The position numbers and the translations under genes were made by a program. A stretch of 52,780 nucleotides of DNA from Collinsella sp. (lineage in GTDB: Bacteria > Actinomycetota > Coriobacteriia > Coriobacteriales > Coriobacteriaceae), in assembly GCA_019425005.1 (NCBI GenBank), contig JAHYYK010000007.1:1-52780 (forward strand), given 5' to 3'. This document shows, piece after piece, positions 6,987 through 13,872 of the stretch. The notes beneath the pieces are model-generated. The model ran no database searches. It saw nothing but the letters and a program-made list of their open reading frames with translations, and had not been told where the DNA came from. Each line of letters opens with the position of its first letter. The first letter of the stretch is position 1.

Positions 6987-8363
6987 ATGCACATGGACCA
7001 GCGTTCCGTACGCGATATTCTTGCCGGTAAAACCTACTTTATCCGCACCTTTGGCTGCCAGATGAATCAGCACGACTCCGAGCGTGTGAGCGGTCTGCTT
7101 GATTCGTATGGCTGCCTCATGGCGCTCGATCCCGCGCATGCCGATATCGTTGTCTTCATGACGTGCTGCGTGCGCGAGGCCGCCGATACTCGCCTGTACG
7201 GTCAGTGCAATTCCTGCAAAAGCCTGCCGCCTTCGCCTTCGGGCAAGCGCGTGGTTGCCGTTGGCGGTTGCATCGCGCAGCGCGATGGCGAGGGCCTGCT
7301 CACCAACGTCGATAATGTCAATGTCATTTTTGGCACGCATTCCATCGCACATGTGGCCGAGCTCATTGCCGAGGCGTTCCTTGATGGTAAGCGTCATATC
7401 CGTGCCAATGAGCATGAGGATACGGACGCCATGAGCATGCCGTGGCATCGCGAGACCCAGTATCACGCTTGGGTGCCCATCATGACAGGCTGCAATAATT
7501 TCTGCACCTATTGCATCGTGCCGTATGTGCGTGGTCGCGAAAAGAGCCGCCCCTTCGAGGAGATTGTCGACGAGGTGACCGGTTTGGTACGCCAGGGCGT
7601 GCGTGAGATTACGCTGTTGGGCCAAAACGTTAACTCATATGGTCGCGATCTGTTTGGCAAGCCGCGTTTTGCCGATCTGCTGCGTGCCGTGGGCGATACG
7701 GGTGTGGAGCGTATCTTCTTTACGTCTTCACATCCCAAGGACCTGCTGCCCGAGACCATCGATGCCATGGCCGAGACGCCTGCCGTTATGCCGCAGCTGC
7801 ATCTGGCCGTCCAGTCAGGTTCGACGCGGATCCTCAAAGAGATGAATCGCCGTTATACACGCGAGGACTATCTGGGCCTTGTCGATCGCATTCGCAACCG
7901 CATGCCCGACATCGCGCTCTCGACCGACATTATCGTTGGCTTCCCGGGTGAGACTGAAGAGGACTTTGAGCAGACGTTCTCACTTGCCGAGACGGTCCGC
8001 TATGCTCAGGCCTATACCTTCATCTATTCCAAGCGCGCCGGTACCCCGGCTGCCGAGATTGACGATCCTACGCCGCATGAGGTTATTCTCGAGCGTTTCA
8101 ACCGCTTGGTTAAGGTTATCGAGACCACGGCATACGAGTATAACCAGGGTGAGCTTCATACTGTGGTTCCGGCGCTCATTGAGGGAACGAGTAAAAAGAA
8201 CGACGCGGTCCTGCTGGGCAAGAGTCCCAAGAATCAGACTGTGCACGCGCCTATCCCCGAGGGTTACAGCATCGATCAGCTTGTTGGCAAGATCGTTGAT
8301 GTTGACGTTGACGTTGCCAAGACCTGGTATTTGTCCGGCTCCGTTGTGGGCGAGCCTCGCTAA
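6987..8363 (+). CDS. miaB: tRNA-2-methylthio-N6-dimethylallyladenosine synthase MiaB
   Basis: A 458-aa radical-SAM methylthiotransferase acting on i6A37 of tRNAs, the step after MiaA. The N-terminal UPF0004 domain has the three cluster cysteines (FGCQMNQHDS, MTCCVREAA, VGGCIAQ). The radical-SAM cysteines are in GCNNFCTYCIVPYVRGRE (C-x3-C-x2-C, about residues 168-185), and a TRAM domain follows at the C-terminus. The stop TAA shares one base with the miaA ATG, so the two tRNA-modifying steps are translationally coupled. ATG 6987 or 6993 could be the start. Confidence 0.97.
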   Translation: MHMDQRSVRDILAGKTYFIRTFGCQMNQHDSERVSGLLDSYGCLMALDPAHADIVVFMTCCVREAADTRLYGQCNSCKSLPPSPSGKRVVAVGGCIAQRDGEGLLTNVDNVNVIFGTHSIAHVAELIAEAFLDGKRHIRANEHEDTDAMSMPWHRETQYHAWVPIMTGCNNFCTYCIVPYVRGREKSRPFEEIVDEVTGLVRQGVREITLLGQNVNSYGRDLFGKPRFADLLRAVGDTGVERIFFTSSHPKDLLPETIDAMAETPAVMPQLHLAVQSGSTRILKEMNRRYTREDYLGLVDRIRNRMPDIALSTDIIVGFPGETEEDFEQTFSLAETVRYAQAYTFIYSKRAGTPAAEIDDPTPHEVILERFNRLVKVIETTAYEYNQGELHTVVPALIEGTSKKNDAVLLGKSPKNQTVHAPIPEGYSIDQLVGKIVDVDVDVAKTWYLSGSVVGEPR

Positions 8364-9301
8364 TGGTTGCTCCCGGGGCAGGTCTTTCCGCCGTTGCGAT
8401 CGTCGGTCCGACGGCGGTTGGTAAGAGCGATGTTGCCGACCGTTTGGCAGCCCGTCTTTCGTCCGAAGTGCTGTCGTGCGACGCGATGCAAATCTATCGC
8501 GGCATGGACATCGGTACCGCAAAGATGGCGCCCGATGAGTGTACGGCGCCGCTGCGTCTCGTCGACATTGTAGAGCCGGGTGTGGCATATTCTGCTGCGC
8601 TTTATCAGGCTGACGCTCGCGTGCATGTTGAACGTCTCCTTGGTTCGGGTTGCCTGCCGGTTTTTTGCGGAGGTACGGGGCTATATCTCAAGGCCGCCCT
8701 TGATGAGATGGACTTTCCCTCGGGTGAACTTGAGGACGATCGTCGTGCGGGCTATCAGGAGCTTGCCGAGCGTATTGGCGAGGAAGAACTGCATGCCCTG
8801 CTTGCCGAGCGTGATCCAGAATCAGCTGCTGTTATTCATCCCCATAACGTGCGGCGTGTGATTCGCGCGCTCGAAATGCACGATGATGGGGTTTCCTATG
8901 CGCAGCAAAAGTCGCAGTTTAGTGTTCCGCGCGAGCATTATCATGCGTTATGGTTTGGCCTGACGCGAAATCGCGAGGTGCTCTATGAACGCATTAACCT
9001 GCGCGTCGATCTGATGTTTGAGCAGGGTCTTGTCGACGAGGTCCGCGGTCTTATGGACCAGGGGCTGGGAGATGCCCTGACGTCGATGCAGGCAATTGGC
9101 TATAAAGAGATCATCGATGCTTTCAATGGCGTGATGAGCATGGATGAGGCTCGCGAACTCATTAAGATGCGTTCGCGTCGTTATGCCAAGCGTCAACTTT
9201 CGTGGTTTAAGCGCGATGACCGTATCGTGTGGTTTGATATGGATGAATGTACGATCGATGGGGTCGTTGAGGATATCCTGCATCGTATTGAGGCTGCCTA
9301 A
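8363..9301 (+). CDS. miaA: tRNA dimethylallyltransferase MiaA
   Basis: A 312-aa enzyme that transfers a dimethylallyl group to A37 of tRNAs that read UNN codons. The P-loop GPTAVGKS (residues 15-22), the DAMQIYRGMDIGTAK segment and the C-terminal RSRRYAKRQLSWFKRD motif are characteristic. It overlaps miaB upstream and hflX downstream by single bases (TAATG junctions), which makes a tightly coupled miaB-miaA-hflX unit like the miaA-hfq-hflX arrangements in other bacteria. Confidence 0.97.
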   Translation: MVAPGAGLSAVAIVGPTAVGKSDVADRLAARLSSEVLSCDAMQIYRGMDIGTAKMAPDECTAPLRLVDIVEPGVAYSAALYQADARVHVERLLGSGCLPVFCGGTGLYLKAALDEMDFPSGELEDDRRAGYQELAERIGEEELHALLAERDPESAAVIHPHNVRRVIRALEMHDDGVSYAQQKSQFSVPREHYHALWFGLTRNREVLYERINLRVDLMFEQGLVDEVRGLMDQGLGDALTSMQAIGYKEIIDAFNGVMSMDEARELIKMRSRRYAKRQLSWFKRDDRIVWFDMDECTIDGVVEDILHRIEAA

Positions 9302-10590
9302 TGGCCCGTTTCCCCCTTGTTCCCACGGCACCCGAGCCCGAGCGTGCCATTTTAGTTGGTGTTGAGTGGCGCGACAATGCATGGCCACTCGATCGATCGC
9401 TCGATGAGCTGGAACGCCTTGCCCACACGGCTGGTGCCCAGTGCGTGGCACGCTTGTCGCAGCGTTTGGTAAAGCCGTATCCTAAATCGTTTATCGGTTC
9501 CGGTAAGGTTGAAGAGCTGTGCGGCCTGGTGCATCGCATGGATGCCGATGTCGTTATTTTTGACGACGACCTGACCCCCTCGCAGCAATCCTATTTGGAG
9601 AAAGCCGTGGGCGAGCCGGTAAAGATTATCGATCGTACAGCACTGATCCTGGATATCTTTGGCCTGCATGCTCAGACGCGTGAGGGACGCCTGCAGGTAC
9701 AGCTGGCACAGCTTCAATATTTGTTGCCTCGCCTGCGTGGCATGTGGAGCCATCTCGCCAAGGAGCAGACGCGCGGCGGCATCGGCTCACGTTTTGGTCA
9801 GGGCGAAAGTCAGCTCGAGGTCGACCGTCGCCTCATTCGTAATAAGATCGCTGCGCTTCGTCGTGAGCTCAAGCAGGTTGAACAGCGTCGTGATGTTCAA
9901 TCCAAGAGTCGCATTGAGTCACCGGCGTTTCGCGTCGCGTTAGCCGGTTATACCAATGCCGGTAAATCGACGTTACTCAATCGTCTGACCGGCTCTACGG
10001 TACTTTCGCGGGACAAGCTGTTTGCTACGCTCGACCCGACGACGCGTTCGTATCGTCTGCCCGGCGGTCGCGGCATGACGATTACCGATACCGTCGGCTT
10101 TATTCAAAAGCTGCCCCATGGTCTGGTCGATGCCTTTAAATCGACGCTGTCCGAGGTTTTGGGCGCCGATCTAATTCTCAAAGTCGTAGATGCGTCTGAC
10201 GAGGACTATGAGCGGCAGCTGGAGGCTGTCGACCGCGTGCTTGATGAGATCGGCGCCGGAGAGCGTTTAACGCTGACCGTATTCAATAAAATCGATCTTC
10301 TCGATAGCGTCGATCGATTGAGTTTCCGTCGTCGCTATCCGGAGGCCGTTCTGTTCTCGGCCCAAACGGGCGAGGGGCTCGACGATCTCGTCGACCGGAT
10401 TGCTCGCGAGGCAGCTGCCACCGATGTGTTGCTCTCCGCTGATATCCCGTATCGTGAGGGCGCTCTCATCACGCTGGTGCATGAGCAGGGAACCCTTCTG
10501 CATGAGGAATATCTCGAGGACGGCGTTCGCATTGTGGCGAAGTTGCCGGCTCGTATTGCACCGCTGCTCGAGCGTTATCGCACCGAGTAG
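9301..10590 (+). CDS. hflX: GTPase HflX
   Basis: A 429-aa translation-associated GTPase that rescues stalled ribosomes. The N-terminal HflX domain (KSFIGSGKVEEL, RTALILDIFGLHAQTREG), the coiled region with the GIGSRFGQGESQLEVDRR motif and the G domain with Walker A GYTNAGKST, DTVGFI and NKID are all visible. Its 3' end overlaps the convergent DUF1624 gene by 16 bases, with no terminator hairpin between them. Confidence 0.96.
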   Translation: MARFPLVPTAPEPERAILVGVEWRDNAWPLDRSLDELERLAHTAGAQCVARLSQRLVKPYPKSFIGSGKVEELCGLVHRMDADVVIFDDDLTPSQQSYLEKAVGEPVKIIDRTALILDIFGLHAQTREGRLQVQLAQLQYLLPRLRGMWSHLAKEQTRGGIGSRFGQGESQLEVDRRLIRNKIAALRRELKQVEQRRDVQSKSRIESPAFRVALAGYTNAGKSTLLNRLTGSTVLSRDKLFATLDPTTRSYRLPGGRGMTITDTVGFIQKLPHGLVDAFKSTLSEVLGADLILKVVDASDEDYERQLEAVDRVLDEIGAGERLTLTVFNKIDLLDSVDRLSFRRRYPEAVLFSAQTGEGLDDLVDRIAREAAATDVLLSADIPYREGALITLVHEQGTLLHEEYLEDGVRIVAKLPARIAPLLERYRTE

Positions 10591-11279
10591 ACGAGCTCCA
10601 AAATGCCCAGAATGATGGGCTGATGCAGCAGATAAAAGAGGAGAGCGTGACGTCCAAGGCTGGCGAGCGCCGGCAGGGGGTTGGCGTAGGCCCAGCTAGG
10701 GACGGTCTTATCGATTCCCTGCGCTATGTGTGCGGCGAAGTATCCTGCAAGATACATAAAGATAAACGGGATGATGGGGTAGTAATCACCTGAGATAAAC
10801 CCAGGGCTCGGAAATCCCAGCCACGCCAGGTAGGGGACAGGGTAGATCGTTTTGGGGATGCTCCAGGTGATTACGAACAACATAAGGCATAGGGGCATGC
10901 CCCATCTCGCCGTTATCTTCTTAAGGACGGGATCGGTCAACGCCACGATGCCGGTGCATGCGGCCATGCAGTAGATGATGCCAAAATTAACCGAATCGTC
11001 GACTGAGACAAGTGTTGTTGCCAACCAGACAACGAGTGCTGCTAAGGCGTATTTGGCGGCACGTTTGATATTGTTGCGCGAAAGGGTGCACATCCAACCG
11101 GCGATAAACAAAAATACCCAGCTGATGCTGGCGCGCCAGATGTCTTGAAAGGCTGACTGGGTAAACCAGGGCATATCCCAGCCGTACAGGTAGGCGAGAT
11201 CATAGCAAGCGTGAAAACCTGCCATAGAAATCATCGTAAACCCGCGGACGGTATCAAATATGGTGATGCGTTTTTGCAT
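10575..11279 (-). CDS. DUF1624 / heparan-alpha-glucosaminide N-acetyltransferase-like membrane protein
   Basis: A 234-aa polytopic membrane protein beginning RITIFDTVRGFTMISMAGFH, the hallmark of the DUF1624 group of acyltransferase-3-related proteins. Six to seven hydrophobic segments follow. The histidine in MAGFHACYD and the C-terminal LGRHALLFYLLHQP are typical. The substrate is unknown; the family is thought to transfer acyl groups across the membrane. The ATG overlaps the lexA stop by one base (TAATG), so it is probably co-transcribed with lexA and hence DNA-damage responsive. It converges on hflX with a 16-base overlap. Confidence 0.85.
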   Translation of the reverse strand: MQKRITIFDTVRGFTMISMAGFHACYDLAYLYGWDMPWFTQSAFQDIWRASISWVFLFIAGWMCTLSRNNIKRAAKYALAALVVWLATTLVSVDDSVNFGIIYCMAACTGIVALTDPVLKKITARWGMPLCLMLFVITWSIPKTIYPVPYLAWLGFPSPGFISGDYYPIIPFIFMYLAGYFAAHIAQGIDKTVPSWAYANPLPALASLGRHALLFYLLHQPIILGILELVYSVR

Positions 11280-11923
11280 TACGAGAACCGGCGCATCAAG
11301 CCGACGACTTTGCCCAGGATAACGGGATTCGTTGCATAGATAGGTTCCATGGTGTCGTTCTCGGGCTGCAAGCGCACACGCCCCTGCTCCTTGTAGAACG
11401 TCTTGACGGTCGCCGAACCATCAATCATGGCCACGACAATTTCGCCGTTCATGGCACTCTTTTGTTCACGGACGATGATGTAATCGCCATTGAAGATGCC
11501 GACATTGATCATTGAGCTCCCATGCACCTCAAGGATAAAGGAACCCTGATCAGTGGCGATTTCGGTCGGGATAGTAAACGTGTCTTCGATATTCTGCTCG
11601 GCCAGAATGGGAATCCCAGCCGCGACGCGACCAACGAGCGGTAGCGAGACCGTTCCGCGAGGTGCGGTGGGCTCGTCAGATTTAGAAATTGAGACAGAGG
11701 AACCATCCTCGTTAAAGAGTTCCAGGGCGCGCGGTTTGGTGGCATCGCGCTTGAGTAGCCCGCGCGCCTCCAGGGCAGAGAGATGGGCGTGCACGGTGCT
11801 GGGGGAGGAAAGGCCCACGGCAGAAGCCATCTCGCGCACGCTGGGCGGATAACCCTTCTCCTGCTGATATTCCTTGATGAAGTCGTAAATTTGCTGCTGA
11901 CGCTTGGTAATTTTGCGAGCCAT
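11279..11923 (-). CDS. lexA: SOS repressor LexA
   Basis: A 214-aa repressor of the SOS regulon. The N-terminal winged-helix (KITKRQQQIYDFIKEY...GYPPSVREMA) is followed by the cleavage bond Ala102-Gly103 (VGRVAAGIP) and the serine/lysine dyad Ser137 (HGSSM) and Lys174 (ATVKTFY), so self-cleavage should work. ATG 11923 is chosen because AGAGAGGA lies 7 bases upstream and the protein then starts with the canonical MARKITKRQ. Earlier in-frame starts would run into the operator region. The upstream region has two perfect GAAC-N4-GTTC boxes and one imperfect box, consistent with autoregulation. Confidence 0.97.
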   Translation of the reverse strand: MARKITKRQQQIYDFIKEYQQEKGYPPSVREMASAVGLSSPSTVHAHLSALEARGLLKRDATKPRALELFNEDGSSVSISKSDEPTAPRGTVSLPLVGRVAAGIPILAEQNIEDTFTIPTEIATDQGSFILEVHGSSMINVGIFNGDYIIVREQKSAMNGEIVVAMIDGSATVKTFYKEQGRVRLQPENDTMEPIYATNPVILGKVVGLMRRFS

Positions 11924-11947
11924 CAGGGCATCCTCTCTACCCATGTC

Positions 11948-11959
11948 AAACAAATGTTC
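11948..11959 (-). promoter_or_regulatory. Imperfect LexA box close to lexA start
   Basis: On the - strand it reads GAACATTTGTTT, one mismatch from GAAC-N4-GTTC, 25 bases upstream of the lexA ATG. It probably adds a third LexA contact. Confidence 0.5.
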
Positions 11960-11968
11960 GAATTTTGC

Positions 11969-11997
11969 TTGACAAGAACAACTGTTCGAAGATAATA
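11969..11997 (+). promoter_or_regulatory. Promoter of the LysM (DivS-like) gene with LexA box in the spacer
   Basis: The -35 TTGACA (11969-11974) is followed, 16 bases later, by -10 GATAAT (11991-11996). A LexA box, GAACAACTGTTC (11976-11987), fills the spacer. The layout is the same as in the recA promoter. Confidence 0.8.
11976..11987. promoter_or_regulatory. LexA box 1 between lexA and the LysM gene
   Basis: GAACAACTGTTC is a perfect GAACA-N2-TGTTC palindrome shared by both divergent genes. Confidence 0.85.
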
Positions 11998-12003
11998 ATA
12001 ACC

Positions 12004-12015
12004 GAACATTCGTTC
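12004..12015. promoter_or_regulatory. LexA box 2 between lexA and the LysM gene
   Basis: GAACATTCGTTC fits GAAC-N4-GTTC. On the - strand it lies just upstream of TTATTATTATC, a plausible lexA -10, so it may repress lexA itself. Confidence 0.78.
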
Positions 12016-12083
12016 TCGCGCTAGACATTTTTGTCCGCGCGGCTTGATAAAACTGTTCTCAGCAAAACACGCGAGAGGAGAAC

Positions 12084-12536
12084 ATGATGAACGTAACGAA
12101 TATGGTCCAGGGAAACCTCGCCCTTAAGCTCGAGACGCCTGCAGAACCCACTTTTACGGTTGTTCAGGGTGGCCGCTCCGGCTTTCAGCCTTTGACCGTA
12201 AAGCCTGCGCGCAATCAGCAGGCTGTAGTCGCGCCGGCCCGCGTTGCCCTGAAGGTTCCGACGATTGTCGCCGTCGCCGTTGCGCTTACGCTCTTCTTTG
12301 TCCTCGCTATGTCGGTCTTTAGCACTCGTCACGCCGCGTATGCCGAGTCCGTTTCCAACATTACCTACGAGACCATTCGCGTTCAGCCTGGCGATTCTCT
12401 TTGGTCGATTGCCGAAGAATATCCAATCGAAGGCCTTTCCACGCAAGAGACTTCCGACATGATCCGTAGCGTCAATCATCTGGAGCATGGTTCGCTCGCC
12501 GCCGGTGCGCATCTTAAGGTTCCTGCTCGTTCGTAA
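12084..12536 (+). CDS. LysM-domain membrane protein, probable SOS cell-division inhibitor (YneA/DivS-like)
   Basis: A 150-aa protein with a ~59-residue N-terminal region, one membrane helix (about residues 60-79) and a C-terminal LysM domain (about 97-147, IRVQPGDSLWSIAEEY ... GAHLKVPA) that would face the cell wall. Size, topology and position divergent from lexA match the SOS division inhibitors YneA (Bacillus) and DivS (Corynebacterium); the DivS locus is also followed by nrdR. ATG 12084 follows GCGAGAGGAG with a 3-5 base gap. The promoter contains a LexA box. The inhibitor role is inferred from architecture and context, not from conserved catalytic residues. Confidence 0.82.
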   Translation: MMNVTNMVQGNLALKLETPAEPTFTVVQGGRSGFQPLTVKPARNQQAVVAPARVALKVPTIVAVAVALTLFFVLAMSVFSTRHAAYAESVSNITYETIRVQPGDSLWSIAEEYPIEGLSTQETSDMIRSVNHLEHGSLAAGAHLKVPARS

Positions 12537-12549
12537 TCATTATCGCGCT

Positions 12550-12593
12550 GCGCATGGTACCCTTGTTATCGTTTAAGAGGAGGTACCATGCGC
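12550..12593 (+). promoter_or_regulatory. Inverted repeat that would hide the nrdR ribosome site and start codon
   Basis: GCGCATGGTACC (12550-12561) is perfectly complementary to GGTACCATGCGC (12582-12593), which contains the nrdR ATG (12588) and the end of its GAGGAGG ribosome site. The loop is 20 bases. If transcribed, the hairpin would block initiation. Confidence 0.75.
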
Positions 12594-13031
12594 TGTCCCA
12601 AATGCGGCAAGGCACATACCCGCGTCGTTGATTCCCGTATGCAGGAGTCAAATAACACCATTAAGCGCCGTCGCGAATGTTGCTCGTGTAACTACCGCTT
12701 TACAACGTTTGAGCGATGCGAGGACCCTATCGAGGTCATTAAGTCAGATGGAACTAAGCAGCGGTTCGATCGCAATAAGCTTCTTGTCGGCTTGATGCGC
12801 GCCACCATCAAGCGCGATATCGACACTAAGAAGCTCAATGAGATTATCGATGACATCGAGGTCGAGCTGCGCTCTCGCACACTGACGGCCGTCACGTCCC
12901 ATGAGTTGGGTGACATGGTGCTCAAGCGCTTGGCCAAGATCGACAAGGTGGCGTACATCCGCTTTGCCTCGGTCTACCGCGATTTCAAAGACGTCGATGA
13001 GTTTCTGCAAGAGCTCGACAAGCTAAGGTGA
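12588..13031 (+). CDS. nrdR: Transcriptional repressor NrdR
   Basis: A 147-aa nucleotide-sensing repressor of ribonucleotide reductase genes. The zinc ribbon cysteines (C3, C6, C31, C34) and the RVVDSR and NYRFTTFER segments precede an ATP-cone domain (IEVIKSDGTKQRFDRNKL onward). The length equals the family norm. ATG 12588 follows AAGAGGAGG closely and lies within a 12-bp inverted repeat that may control translation. It sits between the LysM SOS gene and dut, as in other Actinobacteria. Confidence 0.97.
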   Translation: MRCPKCGKAHTRVVDSRMQESNNTIKRRRECCSCNYRFTTFERCEDPIEVIKSDGTKQRFDRNKLLVGLMRATIKRDIDTKKLNEIIDDIEVELRSRTLTAVTSHELGDMVLKRLAKIDKVAYIRFASVYRDFKDVDEFLQELDKLR

Positions 13032-13035
13032 TTCC

Positions 13036-13479
13036 ATGTCCAACATTACCGTCAACATAAAGCGTCTCGATCCCACCGTCGAGCTTCCCAAATACGCCCA
13101 TCCCACCGATGCCGGCTTGGATTTGCGCTCCAATGAGGACTGCGTCCTGAAGCCCTTCGAACGCCGTCTGGTCTCTACGGGGCTGGCCATCGCCCTGCCC
13201 GATGGCTACGCCGGCTTCGTTCAGCCCCGCAGCGGCTTGGCCATCAAGCAGGGCCTGTCTATAGTCAACACGCCGGGCCTCATCGACGCCCACTACCGAG
13301 GAGAACTCAAGGTTATCCTCATCAACCTGGATCCCTCCATTAACATTCAAATCAATAAAGGCGACCGCATAGCCCAACTCGTCATCCAAGAAGTCCCCAC
13401 GGTCAACCTCATAGAAGTAGAAGAACTAGACAAAACCGACCGAGGCAACGGAGGCTTCGGCTCCAGCGGCATCGCCTAG
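13036..13479 (+). CDS. dut: Deoxyuridine 5'-triphosphate nucleotidohydrolase (dUTPase)
   Basis: A 147-aa homotrimeric dUTPase that removes dUTP and supplies dUMP for thymidylate synthesis. The five family motifs are present: AGLDLRS, PRSGLAIK, GLIDAHYRGE, RIAQLVI and the C-terminal RGNGGFGSSG that closes over the substrate. It starts 4 bases after the nrdR stop, so deoxynucleotide control and dUTP removal are co-expressed, plausibly as part of the SOS transcript. Confidence 0.97.
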   Translation: MSNITVNIKRLDPTVELPKYAHPTDAGLDLRSNEDCVLKPFERRLVSTGLAIALPDGYAGFVQPRSGLAIKQGLSIVNTPGLIDAHYRGELKVILINLDPSINIQINKGDRIAQLVIQEVPTVNLIEVEELDKTDRGNGGFGSSGIA

Positions 13480-13512
13480 GGCGCTCGTATCCCTCCCGCC
13501 CGGGGCTTACCT

Positions 13513-13579
13513 ATATCATTCCATGCTCAAACATTCTCGCGTCGCTTCGCTCGCTGCGAAACTGCGCGTGGAACGATAT
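13513..13579 (+). repeat. Palindromic intergenic element, copy 1
   Basis: Arms ATATCATTCCA (13513-13523) and TGGAACGATAT (13569-13579) enclose a 45-base core containing TGCTCAAACATTCTCGC and TGCGAAACTGCGCG. The core is the reverse complement of the core of copy 2, apart from a ~9-base insertion. Confidence 0.75.
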
Positions 13580-13629
13580 GTGAGAGAGGCGGGCGGGCGG
13601 CTACTCGCTTGAAAAAATATTTACATTCT

Positions 13630-13678
13630 AGTAAGCCAATGCGACAAAGGAACAATCCCTTTGTCGCATTGGCTTACT
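13630..13678. terminator. Bidirectional hairpin between dut and the glycosyltransferase gene
   Basis: A perfect 21-bp stem (13630-13650 with 13658-13678) and 7-base loop AACAATC, flanked by A/T-rich tracts on both sides (TTGAAAAAATATTT before, TATTTAGATTTT after). It suits a shared terminator for the two convergent genes. Confidence 0.7.
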
Positions 13679-13755
13679 GTATTTAGATTTTCCGGTTTCG
13701 CCTTTGAAGGTTCTAGTGGTGGGGAATCTGGTATAGCTGCTAGTACGTAAACGCA

Positions 13756-13859
13756 GCTTACCTGCGGGAGGCCCCTATATATCGTCCCACGCGCAGTTTC
13801 GCAGCGAAGCGAGAATGTTTGAGCATGGGATGATATATAGGGGCCTCCCGCAGGTAAGC
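13756..13859 (-). repeat. Palindromic intergenic element, copy 2 (long arms)
   Basis: 34-base arms (13756-13789 and 13826-13859) match at 33 of 34 positions; the single difference is a G-T pair. The 36-base core is the reverse complement of the copy 1 core. Its inner arm reads TCCCA/TGGGA where copy 1 reads TTCCA/TGGAA, so both sides changed together. Confidence 0.78.
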
Positions 13860-13872
13860 GGACATAAAGACG

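Larger units (their letters stand above)
13480..13872. other. Gene-free interval built of inverted repeats
   Basis: Between the convergent dut and glycosyltransferase genes lie three stem-loop structures, listed separately: a 67-base element, a 21-bp perfect hairpin and a 104-base element related to the first. No coding potential was recognised. Confidence 0.6.

Noticed and set aside
10590..10640. Terminator between hflX and the DUF1624 gene
   Set aside because: The two genes overlap at their 3' ends and no convincing stem with a T run was seen.
13480..13872. CRISPR-like or transposase-bearing element in the repeat-rich interval
   Set aside because: The repeats are inverted rather than regularly spaced direct repeats, and no transposase or cas gene is present.
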